The notes: generated by a model from the sequence alone, not told the origin. A stretch of DNA of 64,000 nucleotides from Actinomyces culturomici (GCF_900499005.1 NZ_LS991316.1:951823-1015822); one strand, 5' to 3'. Shown: positions 37,358 to 48,167, counted from the first letter of the stretch. Translations and numbers: made by a program.

Positions 37358-38698
37358 CCGCATGGCGAGGAGCTCCCTCAGCGCCTGGAGCCGCTTCGTG
37401 ATGAGCGCCTCATGACCGATCTCGGTGGGCTCGTAGTAGCGGGTGCCCTCGAGGTCGTCGGGCAGGTACTGCTGAGCGGCCACATGGTGGGGCGCGTCGT
37501 GCGCGTAGACGTACTCGGTCCCGTGCCCGAGACGCTTCGCCCCCGAGTAGTGGGCGTCGCGCAGGTGGAGGGGCACCGGCCCTCCCCTGCCCGCCCGCAG
37601 GTCGGCGAGCGCGGCGTCGATCGCGAGGTAGGCGGCGTTCGACTTCGGCGCGGTCGCGACCGCGATGACGGCCTCCGCGAGGATGATCCGCGCCTCCGGC
37701 ATTCCGATCATCCCGACCGCCTGGGCAGCGGCCACCGTCGTCGCGAGGACCTCGGGCGCGGCCATGCCGACGTCCTCGGACGCCGAGATCATCACGCGCC
37801 TGGCGATGAAGCGGGGGTCCTCCCCCGCCTCCAGCATGCGCGCGAGGTAGTGGAGCGAGGCGTCGACGTCGGATCCGCGCATCGATTTGATGAACGCGGA
37901 GGCGACATCGTAGTGCTGGTCGCGATCCCAGCGGACGAGGGCGGTGTTGGCGGCCGACTCGACGTGCGCGAGGGTGATCTCCGACGATCCGGTCTCCGCG
38001 GCCGCGCCGGCCGCGGCCTCGAGAAGGGTGAGGGACTTCCGGGCGTCGGACCCCGCGAGGCGGATCAGCCCGAGGCGCGCCTCGTCCCCGAGGGCGAGGG
38101 CCCCCTTGAGTCCGCGCTCGTCGGCGACCGCCCGCTCGATGAGCCCGGAGATCGCGTCCTCGTCGAGGGGGCGGAGCGTGAGGAGGAGGGAGCGCGAGAG
38201 GAGCGGGGAGATGACGGAGAAGGAGGGGTTCTCCGTCGTCGCGGCGATGAGGGTCACCCATTGGTTCTCGACCGCCGGGAGGAGCGCGTCCTGCTGGGAC
38301 TTCGAGAAGCGGTGGACCTCGTCGATGAAGAGGACGGTCGCTTCGCCGCTCGCGGACGTGCGCCTGCGCGCGGCCGCGACGACCTCGCGGATGTCCTTCA
38401 CCCCCGAGGAGACGGCGGAGAGCTCCTCGAAGCGCCGACCCGCGGCCCGCGCCACGAGGTACGCGAGCGTCGTCTTCCCCGTGCCGGGAGGGCCCCAGAG
38501 GATCACCGAGGAGACGCGGGCGGCCCCCTCCTTCGCGGGCTCGAGGAGGCGTCGCAGGGGCGCGCCCTCGCCGAGGAGGTGGTCCTGGCCGACGACCTCG
38601 TCGATCGAGGAGGGGCGCATGCGAACGGCGAGCGGCGCGTCCTGCGAATAGGCGGGCACGCCGGTGGAGTCGAGGGATTCGCTCTCGAAGAGGTCCAT
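37355..38698 (-). CDS. rarA: Replication-associated recombination protein RarA (MgsA)
   Basis: A clamp-loader-like AAA+ ATPase that acts at stalled replication forks. The 447-residue protein has Walker [10 protein letters not shown] at 69-77, Walker B in [10 protein letters not shown], sensor 1 ATTENPSF and the C-terminal MgsA tetramerisation domain with [14 protein letters not shown] and [10 protein letters not shown] chose ATG 38698 (GAGG 8 bases upstream) over the TTG at 38704. Its start lies within 3 bases of the stop of the secreted unknown upstream, so they share a transcript. Confidence 0.95.
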   Translation of the reverse strand: MDLFESESLDSTGVPAYSQDAPLAVRMRPSSIDEVVGQDHLLGEGAPLRRLLEPAKEGAARVSSVILWGPPGTGKTTLAYLVARAAGRRFEELSAVSSGVKDIREVVAAARRRTSASGEATVLFIDEVHRFSKSQQDALLPAVENQWVTLIAATTENPSFSVISPLLSRSLLLTLRPLDEDAISGLIERAVADERGLKGALALGDEARLGLIRLAGSDARKSLTLLEAAAGAAAETGSSEITLAHVESAANTALVRWDRDQHYDVASAFIKSMRGSDVDASLHYLARMLEAGEDPRFIARRVMISASEDVGMAAPEVLATTVAAAQAVGMIGMPEARIILAEAVIAVATAPKSNAAYLAIDAALADLRAGRGGPVPLHLRDAHYSGAKRLGHGTEYVYAHDAPHHVAAQQYLPDDLEGTRYYEPTEIGHEALITKRLQALRELLAMR

Positions 38699-38700
38699 CC

Positions 38701-39831
38701 TCAAGGCCTCGGGGAGCCGAGGAGATGGATGAGGACGCTGGCGCCGAGGAGGACGAGGACGCCGCCCGCTGCGACGACCGTGCCGCCGAGGGCGGCGAGG
38801 GCCTCGCCGGCGCGCACCCGGGCCGCGGTCGTCGAGTGCGCGTCGAGGATCCCGTTGGACGCGGACTTCGCGAGTGTCTGCGGGGCGAGGAGTTCGCGCG
38901 CCGGAGCGGAGAGCGTCTCGGGGGCGGGAGTCGGAAGCTCGGAGGAGCCCGAGGCCCCGGTCGACGCGCTCGAATCGGACCGCGCTCCCGCTCGCGACGA
39001 CGCGGAGGATCGGTCCTCGGCCGCCTCAGGGCTCGGCGACGCGGAATCGGGGGCGCTCGCGGAGGAATCGTCGGCGGACTCGGCCGGGGCGGAGCCCGGA
39101 GTCTGCTCGCCCGCGTCGGCGGGGAGCTCGGCGACGGGCCGCGCCGCCCCGGTCGACTGGGGAACCTCGGCCGGATCGTCCGGCTCACCGGACGCGACCG
39201 GCGCGATCGTTCCGCGCCCGGGCTCGGCGCCCGACTGCGACTGCTCACCCGACTGCACCTGCTCGCCGGACTGGGTCGTATCGCCGGACTGGGGCGCCGT
39301 CAACGGGAGGAGTCCGACGTAGAAGGTCCTCGCGCACTGCGCGTCGGCGCGCGCGTCCTCGTAGTGGACGTCGATCGTGTGGACGGGCCCCGCGGTCCAC
39401 GCGGCTGAGGGGGCGTTGTTCGTCCCGTTCGGGATTTCGACGCGGACGGAGAAGCCGCCCGTCGCGGCGTCCTTCGGGGCGACCGCCCAGATCGACGGGT
39501 CGAGCGAGGCTCCGTTCGCGCCTGCGAGCGCCTGCGCGCGCCGTTCGGGACCGGTCGAAGCGCCCTCGTCGAGGATCGCGTAGACGCCGCCCGACCCCCG
39601 ACGGGCGGGCGAGCAGGCGGAGAGGCTCGCGGTGAAGGAGACCGCGCCCTCCTCCTTGAGCGCGGGATCGCCCTGCGCGCCGGTGCCCGACACGATCGCG
39701 TTCGACGCGGCGGCGGCTCCCGGCATCCATTCGAGAAGGGCGAGGGACGCGAGGACGAGGCCGACGAGGAGGACGACGAAGGGCGAGCGAATACGACGGG
39801 GCGGAAGAGCGCGCGGCGCGGTGCTCGACAT
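38701..39831 (-). CDS. Unknown secreted, membrane-anchored Ser/Pro/Glu-rich protein
   Basis: I do not recognise a family. The 376-residue protein has an N-terminal signal/membrane segment at about 17-36 (ending near PGAAAAS), then an extracellular domain of about 140 residues with exactly two cysteines (SLSACSP and AQCARTF) that could form a disulfide. A low-complexity region follows, rich in Ser, Gln, Glu, Pro and Ala, with SGEQ-type repeats ([15 protein letters not shown]). A hydrophobic helix closes the C-terminus, ending in SPRP without an LPxTG motif. ATG 39831 follows GGAGGAGGGGAG. It shares a transcript with rarA. Confidence 0.75.
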   Translation of the reverse strand: MSSTAPRALPPRRIRSPFVVLLVGLVLASLALLEWMPGAAAASNAIVSGTGAQGDPALKEEGAVSFTASLSACSPARRGSGGVYAILDEGASTGPERRAQALAGANGASLDPSIWAVAPKDAATGGFSVRVEIPNGTNNAPSAAWTAGPVHTIDVHYEDARADAQCARTFYVGLLPLTAPQSGDTTQSGEQVQSGEQSQSGAEPGRGTIAPVASGEPDDPAEVPQSTGAARPVAELPADAGEQTPGSAPAESADDSSASAPDSASPSPEAAEDRSSASSRAGARSDSSASTGASGSSELPTPAPETLSAPARELLAPQTLAKSASNGILDAHSTTAARVRAGEALAALGGTVVAAGGVLVLLGASVLIHLLGSPRP

Positions 39832-39950
39832 CTCCCCTCCTCCCGGTCGATCTCGACGGAGAGTCTCCACGAGAGCTTATCAGCGCGAGTCGCCGCCCGC
39901 CGCGCCCGCGGAGGGGCGAACGACGAGCGGCGAGGGGCGGGGACGACGGG

Positions 39951-40568
39951 CTACTCGAAGAGGGAGGTGTCGCCCGCGCCCTTGCGCGCGACGATCCCGG
40001 CGCCCTCCGTGAAGTCGATGACGGTCGTCGCGCCGGCGAGGCCGACGGGACCGACGATGACGAGGTCGACGAGGTTGCCGATCCGGTCGTCGACCTCATG
40101 GCCGTCGATGAGGGGCTCGGTCTCCCCCGGCATGATGAGCGTCGAACAGAGGAGCGGCTCTCCGAGCGCCTCGACGATGGCCTGCGTGATGACGTGGTCG
40201 GGGATGCGGACGCCGACCGTGTGCTTCTTCTTGTTGAGCGTCATCCGCGGGACCTCCTTCGTCCCGGGGAGGATGAAGGTGTAGGGGCCGGGGGTGAGGG
40301 CCTTGATCGTCCGGAACTGCTTGTTGTCGACGAGGACGAGTTCGCCGAGCTGGGCGAAAGAGTGGCACAGAAGCGAGAAGTTGTGCTTGTCGTCGAGCTT
40401 GCGGACCTGGCGGATGACGTCCATGCCCGACTTGTTCCCGAGCGTGCACGCGATGGCGTAGCCCGAGTCCGTCGGCAGGGCGACGACCCCTCCCTCCTTC
40501 AGCACGTCGACCGTCTTCGTCACGAAGCGGACCTGAGGATTGACCGGGTGCATCTCCACGTACGACAT
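39951..40568 (-). CDS. yciO: YciO family protein (Sua5/YrdC-like domain)
   Basis: A stand-alone YrdC-like domain protein of 205 residues. Members of the wider family make threonylcarbamoyl-AMP for tRNA t6A synthesis, but the YciO branch is distinct and its role is less clear. The sequence follows E. coli YciO closely (PTDSGYAIAC, RQVRKLDDKHNFSLLC, TPGPYTFILPGTKEVPR, STLIMPG). The KxR/SxN pattern used by TsaC for catalysis is only partly kept. ATG 40568 gives a start matching YciO. An aspS terminator lies just upstream, so it is probably its own unit. Confidence 0.88.
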   Translation of the reverse strand: MSYVEMHPVNPQVRFVTKTVDVLKEGGVVALPTDSGYAIACTLGNKSGMDVIRQVRKLDDKHNFSLLCHSFAQLGELVLVDNKQFRTIKALTPGPYTFILPGTKEVPRMTLNKKKHTVGVRIPDHVITQAIVEALGEPLLCSTLIMPGETEPLIDGHEVDDRIGNLVDLVIVGPVGLAGATTVIDFTEGAGIVARKGAGDTSLFE

Positions 40569-40616
40569 GCCCCCATTGTGCCCTACCTCACGGATTCGCG
40601 GGCGACCTTGACGCGC

Positions 40617-40650
40617 GGAGGCGCCGCGGGGTTCTCCCCGCGGCGCCTCC
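40617..40650 (-). terminator. Terminator after aspS
   Basis: A perfect 15-bp stem (GGAGGCGCCGCGGGG / CCCCGCGGCGCCTCC) with a 4-base loop lies 46 bases past the aspS stop and about 49 bases before the yciO start. Confidence 0.8.
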
Positions 40651-40696
40651 ATGCGAGCTCGTCCGACCGGACGGAGTCCGCCGGAACGGCACCGGA

Positions 40697-42520
40697 TCAG
40701 GCCCGCGCCGGAGCGGCCTCCGACTTCTCCTCGGCCTCGCCGCGCTTCTTCGGCGCGGCGTCGACCCCGGCCTCCTTGCGCTGGTGCGCCGTGATCGGCG
40801 CGGGCGCGTCGGTGAGCGGGTCGTAGCCGCCGCCCGACTTCGGGAACGCGATGACGTCGCGGATCGAGTCGGCCTTCGTGAGGAGGGCGACGATGCGGTC
40901 CCAGCCGAACGCGATGCCGCCGTGCGGCGGGGCGCCGAACTTGAACGCGTCGAGGAGGAACCCGAACTGCTCCTGGGCCTCCTCGTCGCCGATGCCCATG
41001 ACGTTGAAGACGCGGTTCTGGACGTCGCGGCGGTGGATACGGATCGAGCCGCCGCCGATCTCGTTGCCGTTGCACACGATGTCGTACGCGTAGGCGAGGG
41101 CGTTGCCCGGATCGGTGTCGAAGGTGTCGAGCCACTCGGGCTTCGGCGAGGTGAAGGCGTGGTGAACGGCCGTCCACGCGCTGTGCCCGAGCGCGACGTC
41201 GCCCTCGGCCTCGGCATCGCCGGTGGGCTTGAAGAGCGGGGCGTCGACGACCCAGGTGAAGGCCCAGGCGTCGGGGTCGATGAGGTCGCAGCGCTTGCCG
41301 ATCTCGAGGCGGGCGGCGCCGAGGAGCTCGCGCGACGGAGTCGGCTTGCCGGCGGCGAAGAAGATGCAGTCGCCCGGGTTCGCGCCGGTGGCGGCCGCGA
41401 GTCCGTCGCGCTCGGCCTCGATGATGTTCTTCGCGACGGGGCCGCCGAGGGTCCCGTCCTCGCCGACGGTGACGTAGGCGAGGCCCTTGGCGCCGCGGGC
41501 CTTCGCCCATTCCTGCCACTTGTCGAAGGTACGGCGAGGCTGGGAACCGCCGCCGGGCATGACGACAGCGCCGACGTAGGGCGCCTGGAAGACGCGGAAC
41601 GTCGTGTTCGCGAAGTACTCGGTGAGGTCGACGAGCTCGAGGCCGAAGCGGAGATCGGGCTTGTCGGAGCCGTACTTCTCCATCGCGTCCTTGAAGGTCA
41701 TGCGCGGCAGAGGCGTCGGCAGGTCGTAGCCGATGAGCTTCCACACATTCGTCATGACGTCCTCGGCGACCGCGATGACGTCGTCCTGGTCGACGAAGCT
41801 CATCTCGATGTCGAGCTGGGTGAACTCGGGCTGGCGGTCGGCGCGGAAGTCCTCGTCGCGGTAGCAGCGCGCGATCTGGAAGTAGCGCTCCATGCCGGCG
41901 ACCATGAGCATCTGCTTGAAGAGCTGGGGCGACTGCGGGAGCGCGTACCACGAGCCCGGCGAGAGACGGGCGGGGACGATGAAGTCGCGCGCGCCCTCGG
42001 GGGTCGAGCGGGTGAGCGTCGGGGTCTCGATCTCGACGAAGTCGTGGGCGTAGAGCGTGTCGCGCGCGGCGCGCGAGACCTTCGAACGGAGGCGGAGCGC
42101 GTACTGCTCGGGCTCGCGGCGAAGGTCGAGGTAGCGGTACTTGAGGCGGGTCTCCTCGCCGACGTTCCCGGAGTCCTCCGCGTGCGCCGACACCTGGAAC
42201 GGGAGGGGCGCCGAGGTGTTGAGGATCTCGATGTCGTCGCCCATGACCTCGATCGCGCCGGTCGGGAGGTTCGGGTTCTCATTGCCCTCGGGACGGGCGC
42301 AGACCTCGCCGGTCACCTTGAGGACGAACTCGCTCCTCAGCTCGTGGGCGACGGACTCGTCGCGCACGACGACCTGGGCGATGCCGGAGGCGTCGCGCAG
42401 ATCGACGAAGGCGACGCCTCCGTGATCTCGACGGCGGTCGACCCATCCCGTGAGGGTGACGGTCTGACCGATCGTGTCGACGCCGAGCGCGCCGATGTTG
42501 TGGGTGCGGAGCACGTGCAT
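40697..42520 (-). CDS. aspS: Aspartyl-tRNA synthetase
   Basis: Charges tRNA-Asp; in bacteria without AsnRS it may also charge tRNA-Asn. The 607-residue bacterial-type protein has an N-terminal OB-fold anticodon domain (about 1-110), class II motif 2 [18 protein letters not shown], the GAD insertion domain (about 290-420) and motif 3 [13 protein letters not shown]. The C-terminal tail is Ala/Glu/Lys-rich. ATG 42520 has GAAAGGA just upstream and fits the [10 protein letters not shown] start. A TAGAAT -10-like box lies at 42563-42568. It is divergent from an MFS gene. Confidence 0.97.
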   Translation of the reverse strand: MHVLRTHNIGALGVDTIGQTVTLTGWVDRRRDHGGVAFVDLRDASGIAQVVVRDESVAHELRSEFVLKVTGEVCARPEGNENPNLPTGAIEVMGDDIEILNTSAPLPFQVSAHAEDSGNVGEETRLKYRYLDLRREPEQYALRLRSKVSRAARDTLYAHDFVEIETPTLTRSTPEGARDFIVPARLSPGSWYALPQSPQLFKQMLMVAGMERYFQIARCYRDEDFRADRQPEFTQLDIEMSFVDQDDVIAVAEDVMTNVWKLIGYDLPTPLPRMTFKDAMEKYGSDKPDLRFGLELVDLTEYFANTTFRVFQAPYVGAVVMPGGGSQPRRTFDKWQEWAKARGAKGLAYVTVGEDGTLGGPVAKNIIEAERDGLAAATGANPGDCIFFAAGKPTPSRELLGAARLEIGKRCDLIDPDAWAFTWVVDAPLFKPTGDAEAEGDVALGHSAWTAVHHAFTSPKPEWLDTFDTDPGNALAYAYDIVCNGNEIGGGSIRIHRRDVQNRVFNVMGIGDEEAQEQFGFLLDAFKFGAPPHGGIAFGWDRIVALLTKADSIRDVIAFPKSGGGYDPLTDAPAPITAHQRKEAGVDAAPKKRGEAEEKSEAAPARA

Positions 42521-42634
42521 TCCTTTCGTCGTGCCCACCGCGAGACGGGCGGGGGCGCGCCGATTCTACGCCGCGCCCGGCGCGCGCCCGCAATCGCAAT
42601 GGCGCGGGCGCGCGGGGCGTGACAGGATTCGCGA

Positions 42635-43999
42635 GTGAACGACGAGTCCCCCGCATCCCCGCCCTGGCGCCCCCTCGAGATCTCCCTCCTCGTCGGTTCC
42701 GTCCTCCTCATCACCCTGTCGGCGTTCGAGGGGCTCGCGACGACGACGATCATGCCGAACGTCGTCGCCGATCTCGACGCGGAGTCGTGGTTCTCGGTCG
42801 CCTCGGGCGCCGCCATGGCGGCCCAGCTCGCCGCGACCGTTGTCGCCGGCGGCCTGTCGGACTCCAGAGGGCCGAGGGCGGTCCTCCTCACGGGTCTCGG
42901 CCTCTTCACCGCGGGCCTCCTCGTCTCGGCGCTCGCCCCCTCGATCGAGGCGTTCGTCGCGGGGCGCCTCGTCCAGGGCGTCGGCGGCGGTCTCATCATC
43001 GTGCCGCTCTACGTCTTCATCGGGTCGATCGCCGACCCCGCCCACCGACCCTCGTTCTTCGCGGCGTTCTCCCTCGCCTGGGTGCTGCCGGGCCTCGTGG
43101 GCCCCGCGATCGCGGGCTTCGTCGCGGCCACGATCGGCTGGCGCCCCGTGTTCGGCGCGGTCCCGGTCTTCGCCCTCCTCGCACTGCTCCCGCTCATCGG
43201 CGTGCTCCGCAGGCTCGGCGAGGACGAGGTCCGCTCCCCCGCCCCGCTCGCCCGACTCCTCCGGCTCGCCGCGATCTGCGGGACCGGCGTGCTGCTCCTC
43301 CAGCTGTCGGGCGCCCTCGGGGGGATCGAGCTCTTCGCCCTCGCCCTCGTCGGCCTCGTCCTCACGGGGTGGGCGCTCCCGCGCCTCCTCCCCCGCGGGG
43401 CCTTCGCCCTCAGGCGCGGCGTCCCCGCGGCGATCATGACGCGCCTGCTCGCCATGGGCGCGCAGGCGGGCGCCGCCGCGCTCCTCCCCCTGCTCCTCCA
43501 GCGGGTGCATCACTGGCAGGCGGACTCGGCCTCCCTCGCGGTGACCGTGGGGACGATCTCGTGGTCGCTCGGCGCGACCCTCCAATCGCGCATCGTCGAC
43601 CAGCGCTCGCGGCTGCGCCTCCCCGTCATCGGGATGGTCCTCCTATCGGTGGGCCTCGTCCCGACGGTGTTCCTCGTTCTGCCGACCTCGCCGGTGTGGC
43701 CCTCCATGGTCGGATGGTTCGTCTGCGGCGCGGGCACCGGCCTCATGCACTCGACGCTTTCCGTGCTCGCGCTGGGCCTCACCGACCGTTCGGAGCACGG
43801 GAAGGTCGCGAGCTGGCTCCAAGTCGCCGACGCCTCGGGCGCGGCGGTCGAGCTCGCGGTCGTCTCGATCGCGCTCGCCGCTTGGACGACGCTCGGACTC
43901 TCCGGCGGCCTCGTCTATCTGCCGGCCCCCGTCATCGCACTCGTCGCCGCGCTCGTGGGCACGTTCGCGGCGACGAGGATCGATCCGGACCGTCGATAG
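42635..43999 (+). CDS. MFS transporter, drug-exporter-like
   Basis: A polytopic major facilitator of 454 residues, probably a proton-driven exporter. The N-terminal half has the motif A-like loop GGLSDSRGPRAVLL and motif C-like VLPGLVGPAIAGFVA, as in DHA-type drug efflux proteins; about 12-14 membrane helices are predicted. GTG 42635 has AGGA 7 bases upstream. It stands alone on the plus strand, divergent from aspS, and converges on the DeaD helicase with 21 bases between. No regulator is adjacent and the substrate is unknown. Confidence 0.9.
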   Translation: MNDESPASPPWRPLEISLLVGSVLLITLSAFEGLATTTIMPNVVADLDAESWFSVASGAAMAAQLAATVVAGGLSDSRGPRAVLLTGLGLFTAGLLVSALAPSIEAFVAGRLVQGVGGGLIIVPLYVFIGSIADPAHRPSFFAAFSLAWVLPGLVGPAIAGFVAATIGWRPVFGAVPVFALLALLPLIGVLRRLGEDEVRSPAPLARLLRLAAICGTGVLLLQLSGALGGIELFALALVGLVLTGWALPRLLPRGAFALRRGVPAAIMTRLLAMGAQAGAAALLPLLLQRVHHWQADSASLAVTVGTISWSLGATLQSRIVDQRSRLRLPVIGMVLLSVGLVPTVFLVLPTSPVWPSMVGWFVCGAGTGLMHSTLSVLALGLTDRSEHGKVASWLQVADASGAAVELAVVSIALAAWTTLGLSGGLVYLPAPVIALVAALVGTFAATRIDPDRR

Positions 44000-44020
44000 A
44001 CGGCACCGAGGAGGTCGGGG

Positions 44021-46354
44021 TCAGCGCCCCCTGCGCCGATCGGTGAAGGAGCGGCCGCCCTTCCGGTCCTCGTAGCGGTCCTTCTTCTCGAAGCGGCGCG
44101 CGGACAGGCCGCGCGACTCGCGGCGATCGGAGCGGTCATTCCGGTCGAAGCGCTCGTTCCGCTCGAAGCGGTCGGACGAGTCGCGCCCGTCCTTCTCGAC
44201 GAAGCGGCGGCGCGCCGGGCCGGGGTGCTCGCGGCGCTCGGCGTCGCGGTTCTCGTAGCGGCGCGCGTACTCGCGCTCCCCACGATCTCGGACGGGGCGA
44301 TCTGAGCGATCGAAGCGCGCGGCCTCCGCGTCGCGCCGTCCCTCGGACGGTCGCTCGGATTCCGAGCGGCGCCCCGGCCCCTCGTCGACGCGGATGCGCA
44401 GCGGGCGCCCGGCGACGTAGCCGCGGCCGATGCGATCGAGCTGGTCGTGTGACAGATCGGCGGTGATGTCGACGAGCGAGAAGGTCGGGTAGATCTCGAT
44501 ATGCCCGATGTCGCGACCGTCGATTCCGCCCTCGCCGGCGATCGCGCCGACGATCGATCCGGGCTTCACCCGGTCCTTCTTGCCGACCTCGATCCGGTAG
44601 CGGATGCCGGGGCCGGCCTGCGGACGACCGCCCGCGCGCCTGCGCGCCCCGTCGCGCCCGCCCTTGAGCGGACGGTCCTTGTCGCGCCCGCCTTCGAAGG
44701 ACGCGCCGATGAACTCGCCGGACTCGTCGACGCGCTCCTCGTCGCGGATCCGCCCCTTGGAGCGGCGATCCTTCTCGACGCGGGGCTTGGGGCCCTCGTC
44801 GCCGACGGCGTTCGCCATGAGGGCCGCGGCGATGTCGAGGACGTCCGCGCCGCCCTCCTCGGACGCCGCCTCGAGGAGGCCTTTGTAGAGCTCGAGGCGG
44901 CCCTTCTCGATGCGGGCGCCGAGGCCGTCGAGGAGCCGGCGCGCCCGGAACTCGGAGACGGCCGCGGGCGAGGGGATCTCGATCTCCTCCATCGGCGTGC
45001 CGGTGAGCTTCTCGATGCGCTTGAGACGCCCGTGCTCGCGGGGGGTGAAGAAGGTGAGCGAGCGGCCCTCGCGCCCGGCGCGGCCGGTGCGGCCGATGCG
45101 GTGGACGTAGGCCTCCGGCTCGCGGGGGACGTCGAAGTTGACGACGAGGGAGATCCGCTCGACGTCGAGGCCGCGCGCGGCGACGTCGGTCGCGACGAGG
45201 ACGTCGAGGGAGCCCGAGCGCAACCTCTCGACCATGCGCTCGCGCTCGGTCTGGGCGACGTCGCCGGAGATGCCGGCGGCGCGGAAGCCGCGGGCGGACA
45301 TCTCGAGGGAGACCTCCTCGACGTCGGCGCGCGTGCGGACGAAGACGATCGCGGCGTCGGCGTCCTCCTGCCCTTCGGCGATGTGCTGGGCGCGCGTCGC
45401 GAGGACGCGGGTCAGCGCGCCGATCTTGTGCTTGAAGGGAACGACCGCGTAGGTCTGGTGGATCGTGTCGACGGTCGAGGACTCCTCGGACACGGCGATC
45501 CGGACGGGCTCGGTGAGGTGGGTGTTCGCGATGCGCTCGATCGCGGGCGGCATCGTCGCGGAGAAGAGGGCGGTGAGGCGCTCGTCGGGGACGGAGGCGG
45601 TGATCGTCTCGACGTCCTCGGCGAAGCCCATGCGGAGCATCTCGTCGGCCTCGTCGAGGACGAGCATCCTCACGGCCGACAGGTCGAGGGCTCCCTTCTC
45701 GATGAGGTCGATGATGCGCCCGGGCGTTCCGACGACGACCTGCGCGCCCTTCTTCAGCGCCGAGATCTGCGGCCCGTAGGGGGATCCGCCGTAGACGGCG
45801 ACGACGTCGAGTCCGCGGGTGCGCGAGGCGAAGTCCTCGATGGCCTGGGCGGACTGCATGGCGAGTTCGCGGGTCGGCGCGAGGACGAGCGCCTGGACCC
45901 CGGCCTCGTCGGCGTCGACGATCGCGAGCATGGGGAGGCCGAAGGCGGCGGTCTTGCCGGTGCCGGTCTGGGCGATGCCGACGACGTCGTGAAGCTCGAG
46001 GAGAGCGGGGATCGCCCGCTCCTGGATCGGCGTCGGGACCTCGTAGCCCATCGCGGTGACGGCCGCGAGGATCTCGTCGGGAAGGCCGAGATCGGCGAAG
46101 GAGGCGCGCTCCTCATCGTCCCCGTCCTCGTCCCCGTCGTCCTCCGGATCCTCCTCGAGGTCGTCGAGTTCGTCGTCGGAGTCCTCCGGATCGACGAGGT
46201 CGGGGCGCTCGTCCGCCGAGTCGGGGGCGTCGAGCGCCTCCGTCGGGCCGAGCCCCTCGAGCCTCTCGATCGGGGCGTTCTCGCCGTCGATCGGCGAATT
46301 CTCCGGGTTCTGATTCTCCGGGTTCTGGGCGTAGTCCTGGGTGCTTTCGGGCAC
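44021..46354 (-). CDS. DEAD-box RNA helicase, DeaD/CsdA-like
   Basis: An ATP-dependent RNA helicase of about 777 residues, probably aiding ribosome assembly and mRNA unwinding, often cold-induced. Motifs run Q motif PTPIQERAIP, I AQTGTGKT, Ia PTRELA, II DEAD (VLDEADEML), III SAT and VI HRIGRTGR. A DbpA-type RNA-binding domain lies near the C-terminus (IGHIEIYPTFSLVDI), then a tail of Arg/Asp/Glu-rich RGG-poor repeats (RFERNERFDRNDRSDRR). The N-terminus is very acidic. GTG 46354 follows GAGG by about 6 bases; a longer start at 46468 is possible but unlikely. A TAGTCT box at 46498-46503 would give a leader of about 140 bases. Confidence 0.93.
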   Translation of the reverse strand: MPESTQDYAQNPENQNPENSPIDGENAPIERLEGLGPTEALDAPDSADERPDLVDPEDSDDELDDLEEDPEDDGDEDGDDEERASFADLGLPDEILAAVTAMGYEVPTPIQERAIPALLELHDVVGIAQTGTGKTAAFGLPMLAIVDADEAGVQALVLAPTRELAMQSAQAIEDFASRTRGLDVVAVYGGSPYGPQISALKKGAQVVVGTPGRIIDLIEKGALDLSAVRMLVLDEADEMLRMGFAEDVETITASVPDERLTALFSATMPPAIERIANTHLTEPVRIAVSEESSTVDTIHQTYAVVPFKHKIGALTRVLATRAQHIAEGQEDADAAIVFVRTRADVEEVSLEMSARGFRAAGISGDVAQTERERMVERLRSGSLDVLVATDVAARGLDVERISLVVNFDVPREPEAYVHRIGRTGRAGREGRSLTFFTPREHGRLKRIEKLTGTPMEEIEIPSPAAVSEFRARRLLDGLGARIEKGRLELYKGLLEAASEEGGADVLDIAAALMANAVGDEGPKPRVEKDRRSKGRIRDEERVDESGEFIGASFEGGRDKDRPLKGGRDGARRRAGGRPQAGPGIRYRIEVGKKDRVKPGSIVGAIAGEGGIDGRDIGHIEIYPTFSLVDITADLSHDQLDRIGRGYVAGRPLRIRVDEGPGRRSESERPSEGRRDAEAARFDRSDRPVRDRGEREYARRYENRDAERREHPGPARRRFVEKDGRDSSDRFERNERFDRNDRSDRRESRGLSARRFEKKDRYEDRKGGRSFTDRRRGR

Positions 46355-46547
46355 GGTGATCCTCACATCGGGTCGTTGTTTCGAGGCCGGCGTCCGCCGG
46401 GCCGGGCCCATCGGGGCCTTCGGCGCGGCCCCGCTCCCACAACACTCACCGTTCCCGGTGCCCATCACAATTCGGAGGCGCGCCTCATCGCCCTTCCAGA
46501 CTAGCCGCGCGCCGATTCGCGACGGGCATCCGCCCCGGTGAGATCAC

Positions 46548-48167
46548 TCACCGGCGGGGTCGGTCCCCCGAGGCGAGTCCGAGGGCGTCGACGACGATCC
46601 GCTGCCTCTCGTCCTCGGCGAGGAGCGGCTCGACGACGCCGCGCTCGACGTCTTGCGCGAGCGACTCGTAGAGCGCCCTGTAGGCGCGGGTGCGCGCCCG
46701 CCTCGCACCGACGCCGACGAGGATCCTCGAGATCGCCCACACGAGGAGCGTGAGGAGGACGCCGCCGAGGAGCAGCCAGGTGGGGATCGGGAGCCCGCGC
46801 CAGGCGGGGGCCGGGATCGGGAGGAGCAGGTAGGTCTCGGCCGCCCAGCGCGCGGTGAGCCACGCGACGCCGACGAGGGCGCAGACCCAACCGAGCATCT
46901 GGATCGTGAAGGAGGCGCCCCACCAGGCCGGGTCGCGGCGCTCCCCGAGACGGGTGCGCGAGACGGCGTGGTCGACGAGGTCGTCGAGGGCGTTCGCCGA
47001 GCCCCTGGCGATGCGGCGCAGCTCGGCGCTCCAGGCGGCGGGTCGGCCGGCCCCGATCTCGTCGGCGACGCGGCGCAGCCCCGCTTCCGCGCGCGCGGCC
47101 GCGGCCGCGCTCATCGGCTCGACGGAGAGGACGGGCACGCCCGGGTGGTCCGAGGTCGCTCCGGACGATCCCAGGTGGCGGCGGCGCAGGGGGTCCGAGC
47201 AGAGCCCGGAGATCCACTTGACGGGAAGCCAGCCGAGGGCCGCGTTCGCGCGGTGAAGGGTCGAGTCGGCGACGTCGCGCGCGAGGTCGGCGAACCCCGC
47301 GGCGTCGGCGATCGCGTCGGTGAGCGCCCGTGAGAGACCCCGGGCGTCGAGCGGCGCGAGGGTCGTCGGGACGCCCGCGTCCTCGCGGACCCTCGCGGCG
47401 GCGGCGTCGAGCGAACCGCGCGCCTTCGCGGCCGTCGCCGCGACCGTGCGGGCCACCGCGTCGACGACGTCGCCGAGGGGGGCGATCCCCTCCCCCGTTC
47501 GCGCCGAGACCGGGAGGACGGGCACGTCCGGCGCGCCGTCCTGCGCAAGCAGCGCCCGCAGATGCCCGACGACGGCGGCACGGCCGTCCGCGTCGAGGCG
47601 ATCGACCTGGTTGAGGACCATGGCCGTCGCGCGCGCGGACCTCGCGAGCGGCGCGATCCACTGTGAGTGGATGACGTCGTCGGCGTACTTCTGCGGGTCG
47701 ACGACCCAGAGGACCATGTCCGCCCGGTCGGCGAGGAGGCGGGCGATCGTCCGATTCTCCTCGGAGCGCGAGTCGATATCCGGGAGATCGAGGAGCACCG
47801 CGCGCGCGGGAACGCGCGCGCCCGCGGGCAGCAGCGTGCGGCGAGAGACGCCGAGCCAGTCGAGGAGCGCCGAGGCGTCGTGCCCCTCGTGGAGGGCGGC
47901 GAGCGGCTGCGAGGTCGTCGGGCGCAGAACGTCGGCGACCGCGAGCTCCGCGCCCACCAGCGCGTTGAAGAGCGAGGACTTGCCCGATCCGGTCGCGCCG
48001 ACGAGGGCGATGAGAACGGTGTCCGGATCGAGGACCGCCCGCTCCTTCGCGATCGCGAGGGCCCGCCGGGCGTCGTCGAGCACCGGCGCCGAGACCTCGT
48101 CGCCGAGGAGATCGAGCGCCCGCAAGAGGGAATCGATCCGCTCGAGGAGCGTCACCTGCTTCGCCAT
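46548..48167 (-). CDS. Dynamin-like/YfjP-type membrane GTPase, second of a pair
   Basis: A 539-residue GTPase with Era/YfjP-like G domain: G1 GATGSGKSS, G3 DLPDIDS and G4 NQVD, all in the first 240 residues. The C-terminal half is helical and holds two membrane segments in the region WWGASFTIQ to ISRILVGVG. This layout suits a membrane-remodelling or membrane-sensing GTPase. ATG 48167 has GGAGG about 7 bases upstream and lies 16 bases inside the end of the preceding GTPase gene, so the two are coupled and may form a heteromer. Role unknown. Confidence 0.88.
   Translation of the reverse strand: MAKQVTLLERIDSLLRALDLLGDEVSAPVLDDARRALAIAKERAVLDPDTVLIALVGATGSGKSSLFNALVGAELAVADVLRPTTSQPLAALHEGHDASALLDWLGVSRRTLLPAGARVPARAVLLDLPDIDSRSEENRTIARLLADRADMVLWVVDPQKYADDVIHSQWIAPLARSARATAMVLNQVDRLDADGRAAVVGHLRALLAQDGAPDVPVLPVSARTGEGIAPLGDVVDAVARTVAATAAKARGSLDAAAARVREDAGVPTTLAPLDARGLSRALTDAIADAAGFADLARDVADSTLHRANAALGWLPVKWISGLCSDPLRRRHLGSSGATSDHPGVPVLSVEPMSAAAAARAEAGLRRVADEIGAGRPAAWSAELRRIARGSANALDDLVDHAVSRTRLGERRDPAWWGASFTIQMLGWVCALVGVAWLTARWAAETYLLLPIPAPAWRGLPIPTWLLLGGVLLTLLVWAISRILVGVGARRARTRAYRALYESLAQDVERGVVEPLLAEDERQRIVVDALGLASGDRPRR

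Noticed and set aside
39951-40568. Calling the YrdC-domain protein TsaC (threonylcarbamoyl-AMP synthase)
   Set aside because: The sequence follows E. coli YciO rather than TsaC, so the t6A role is not assured.
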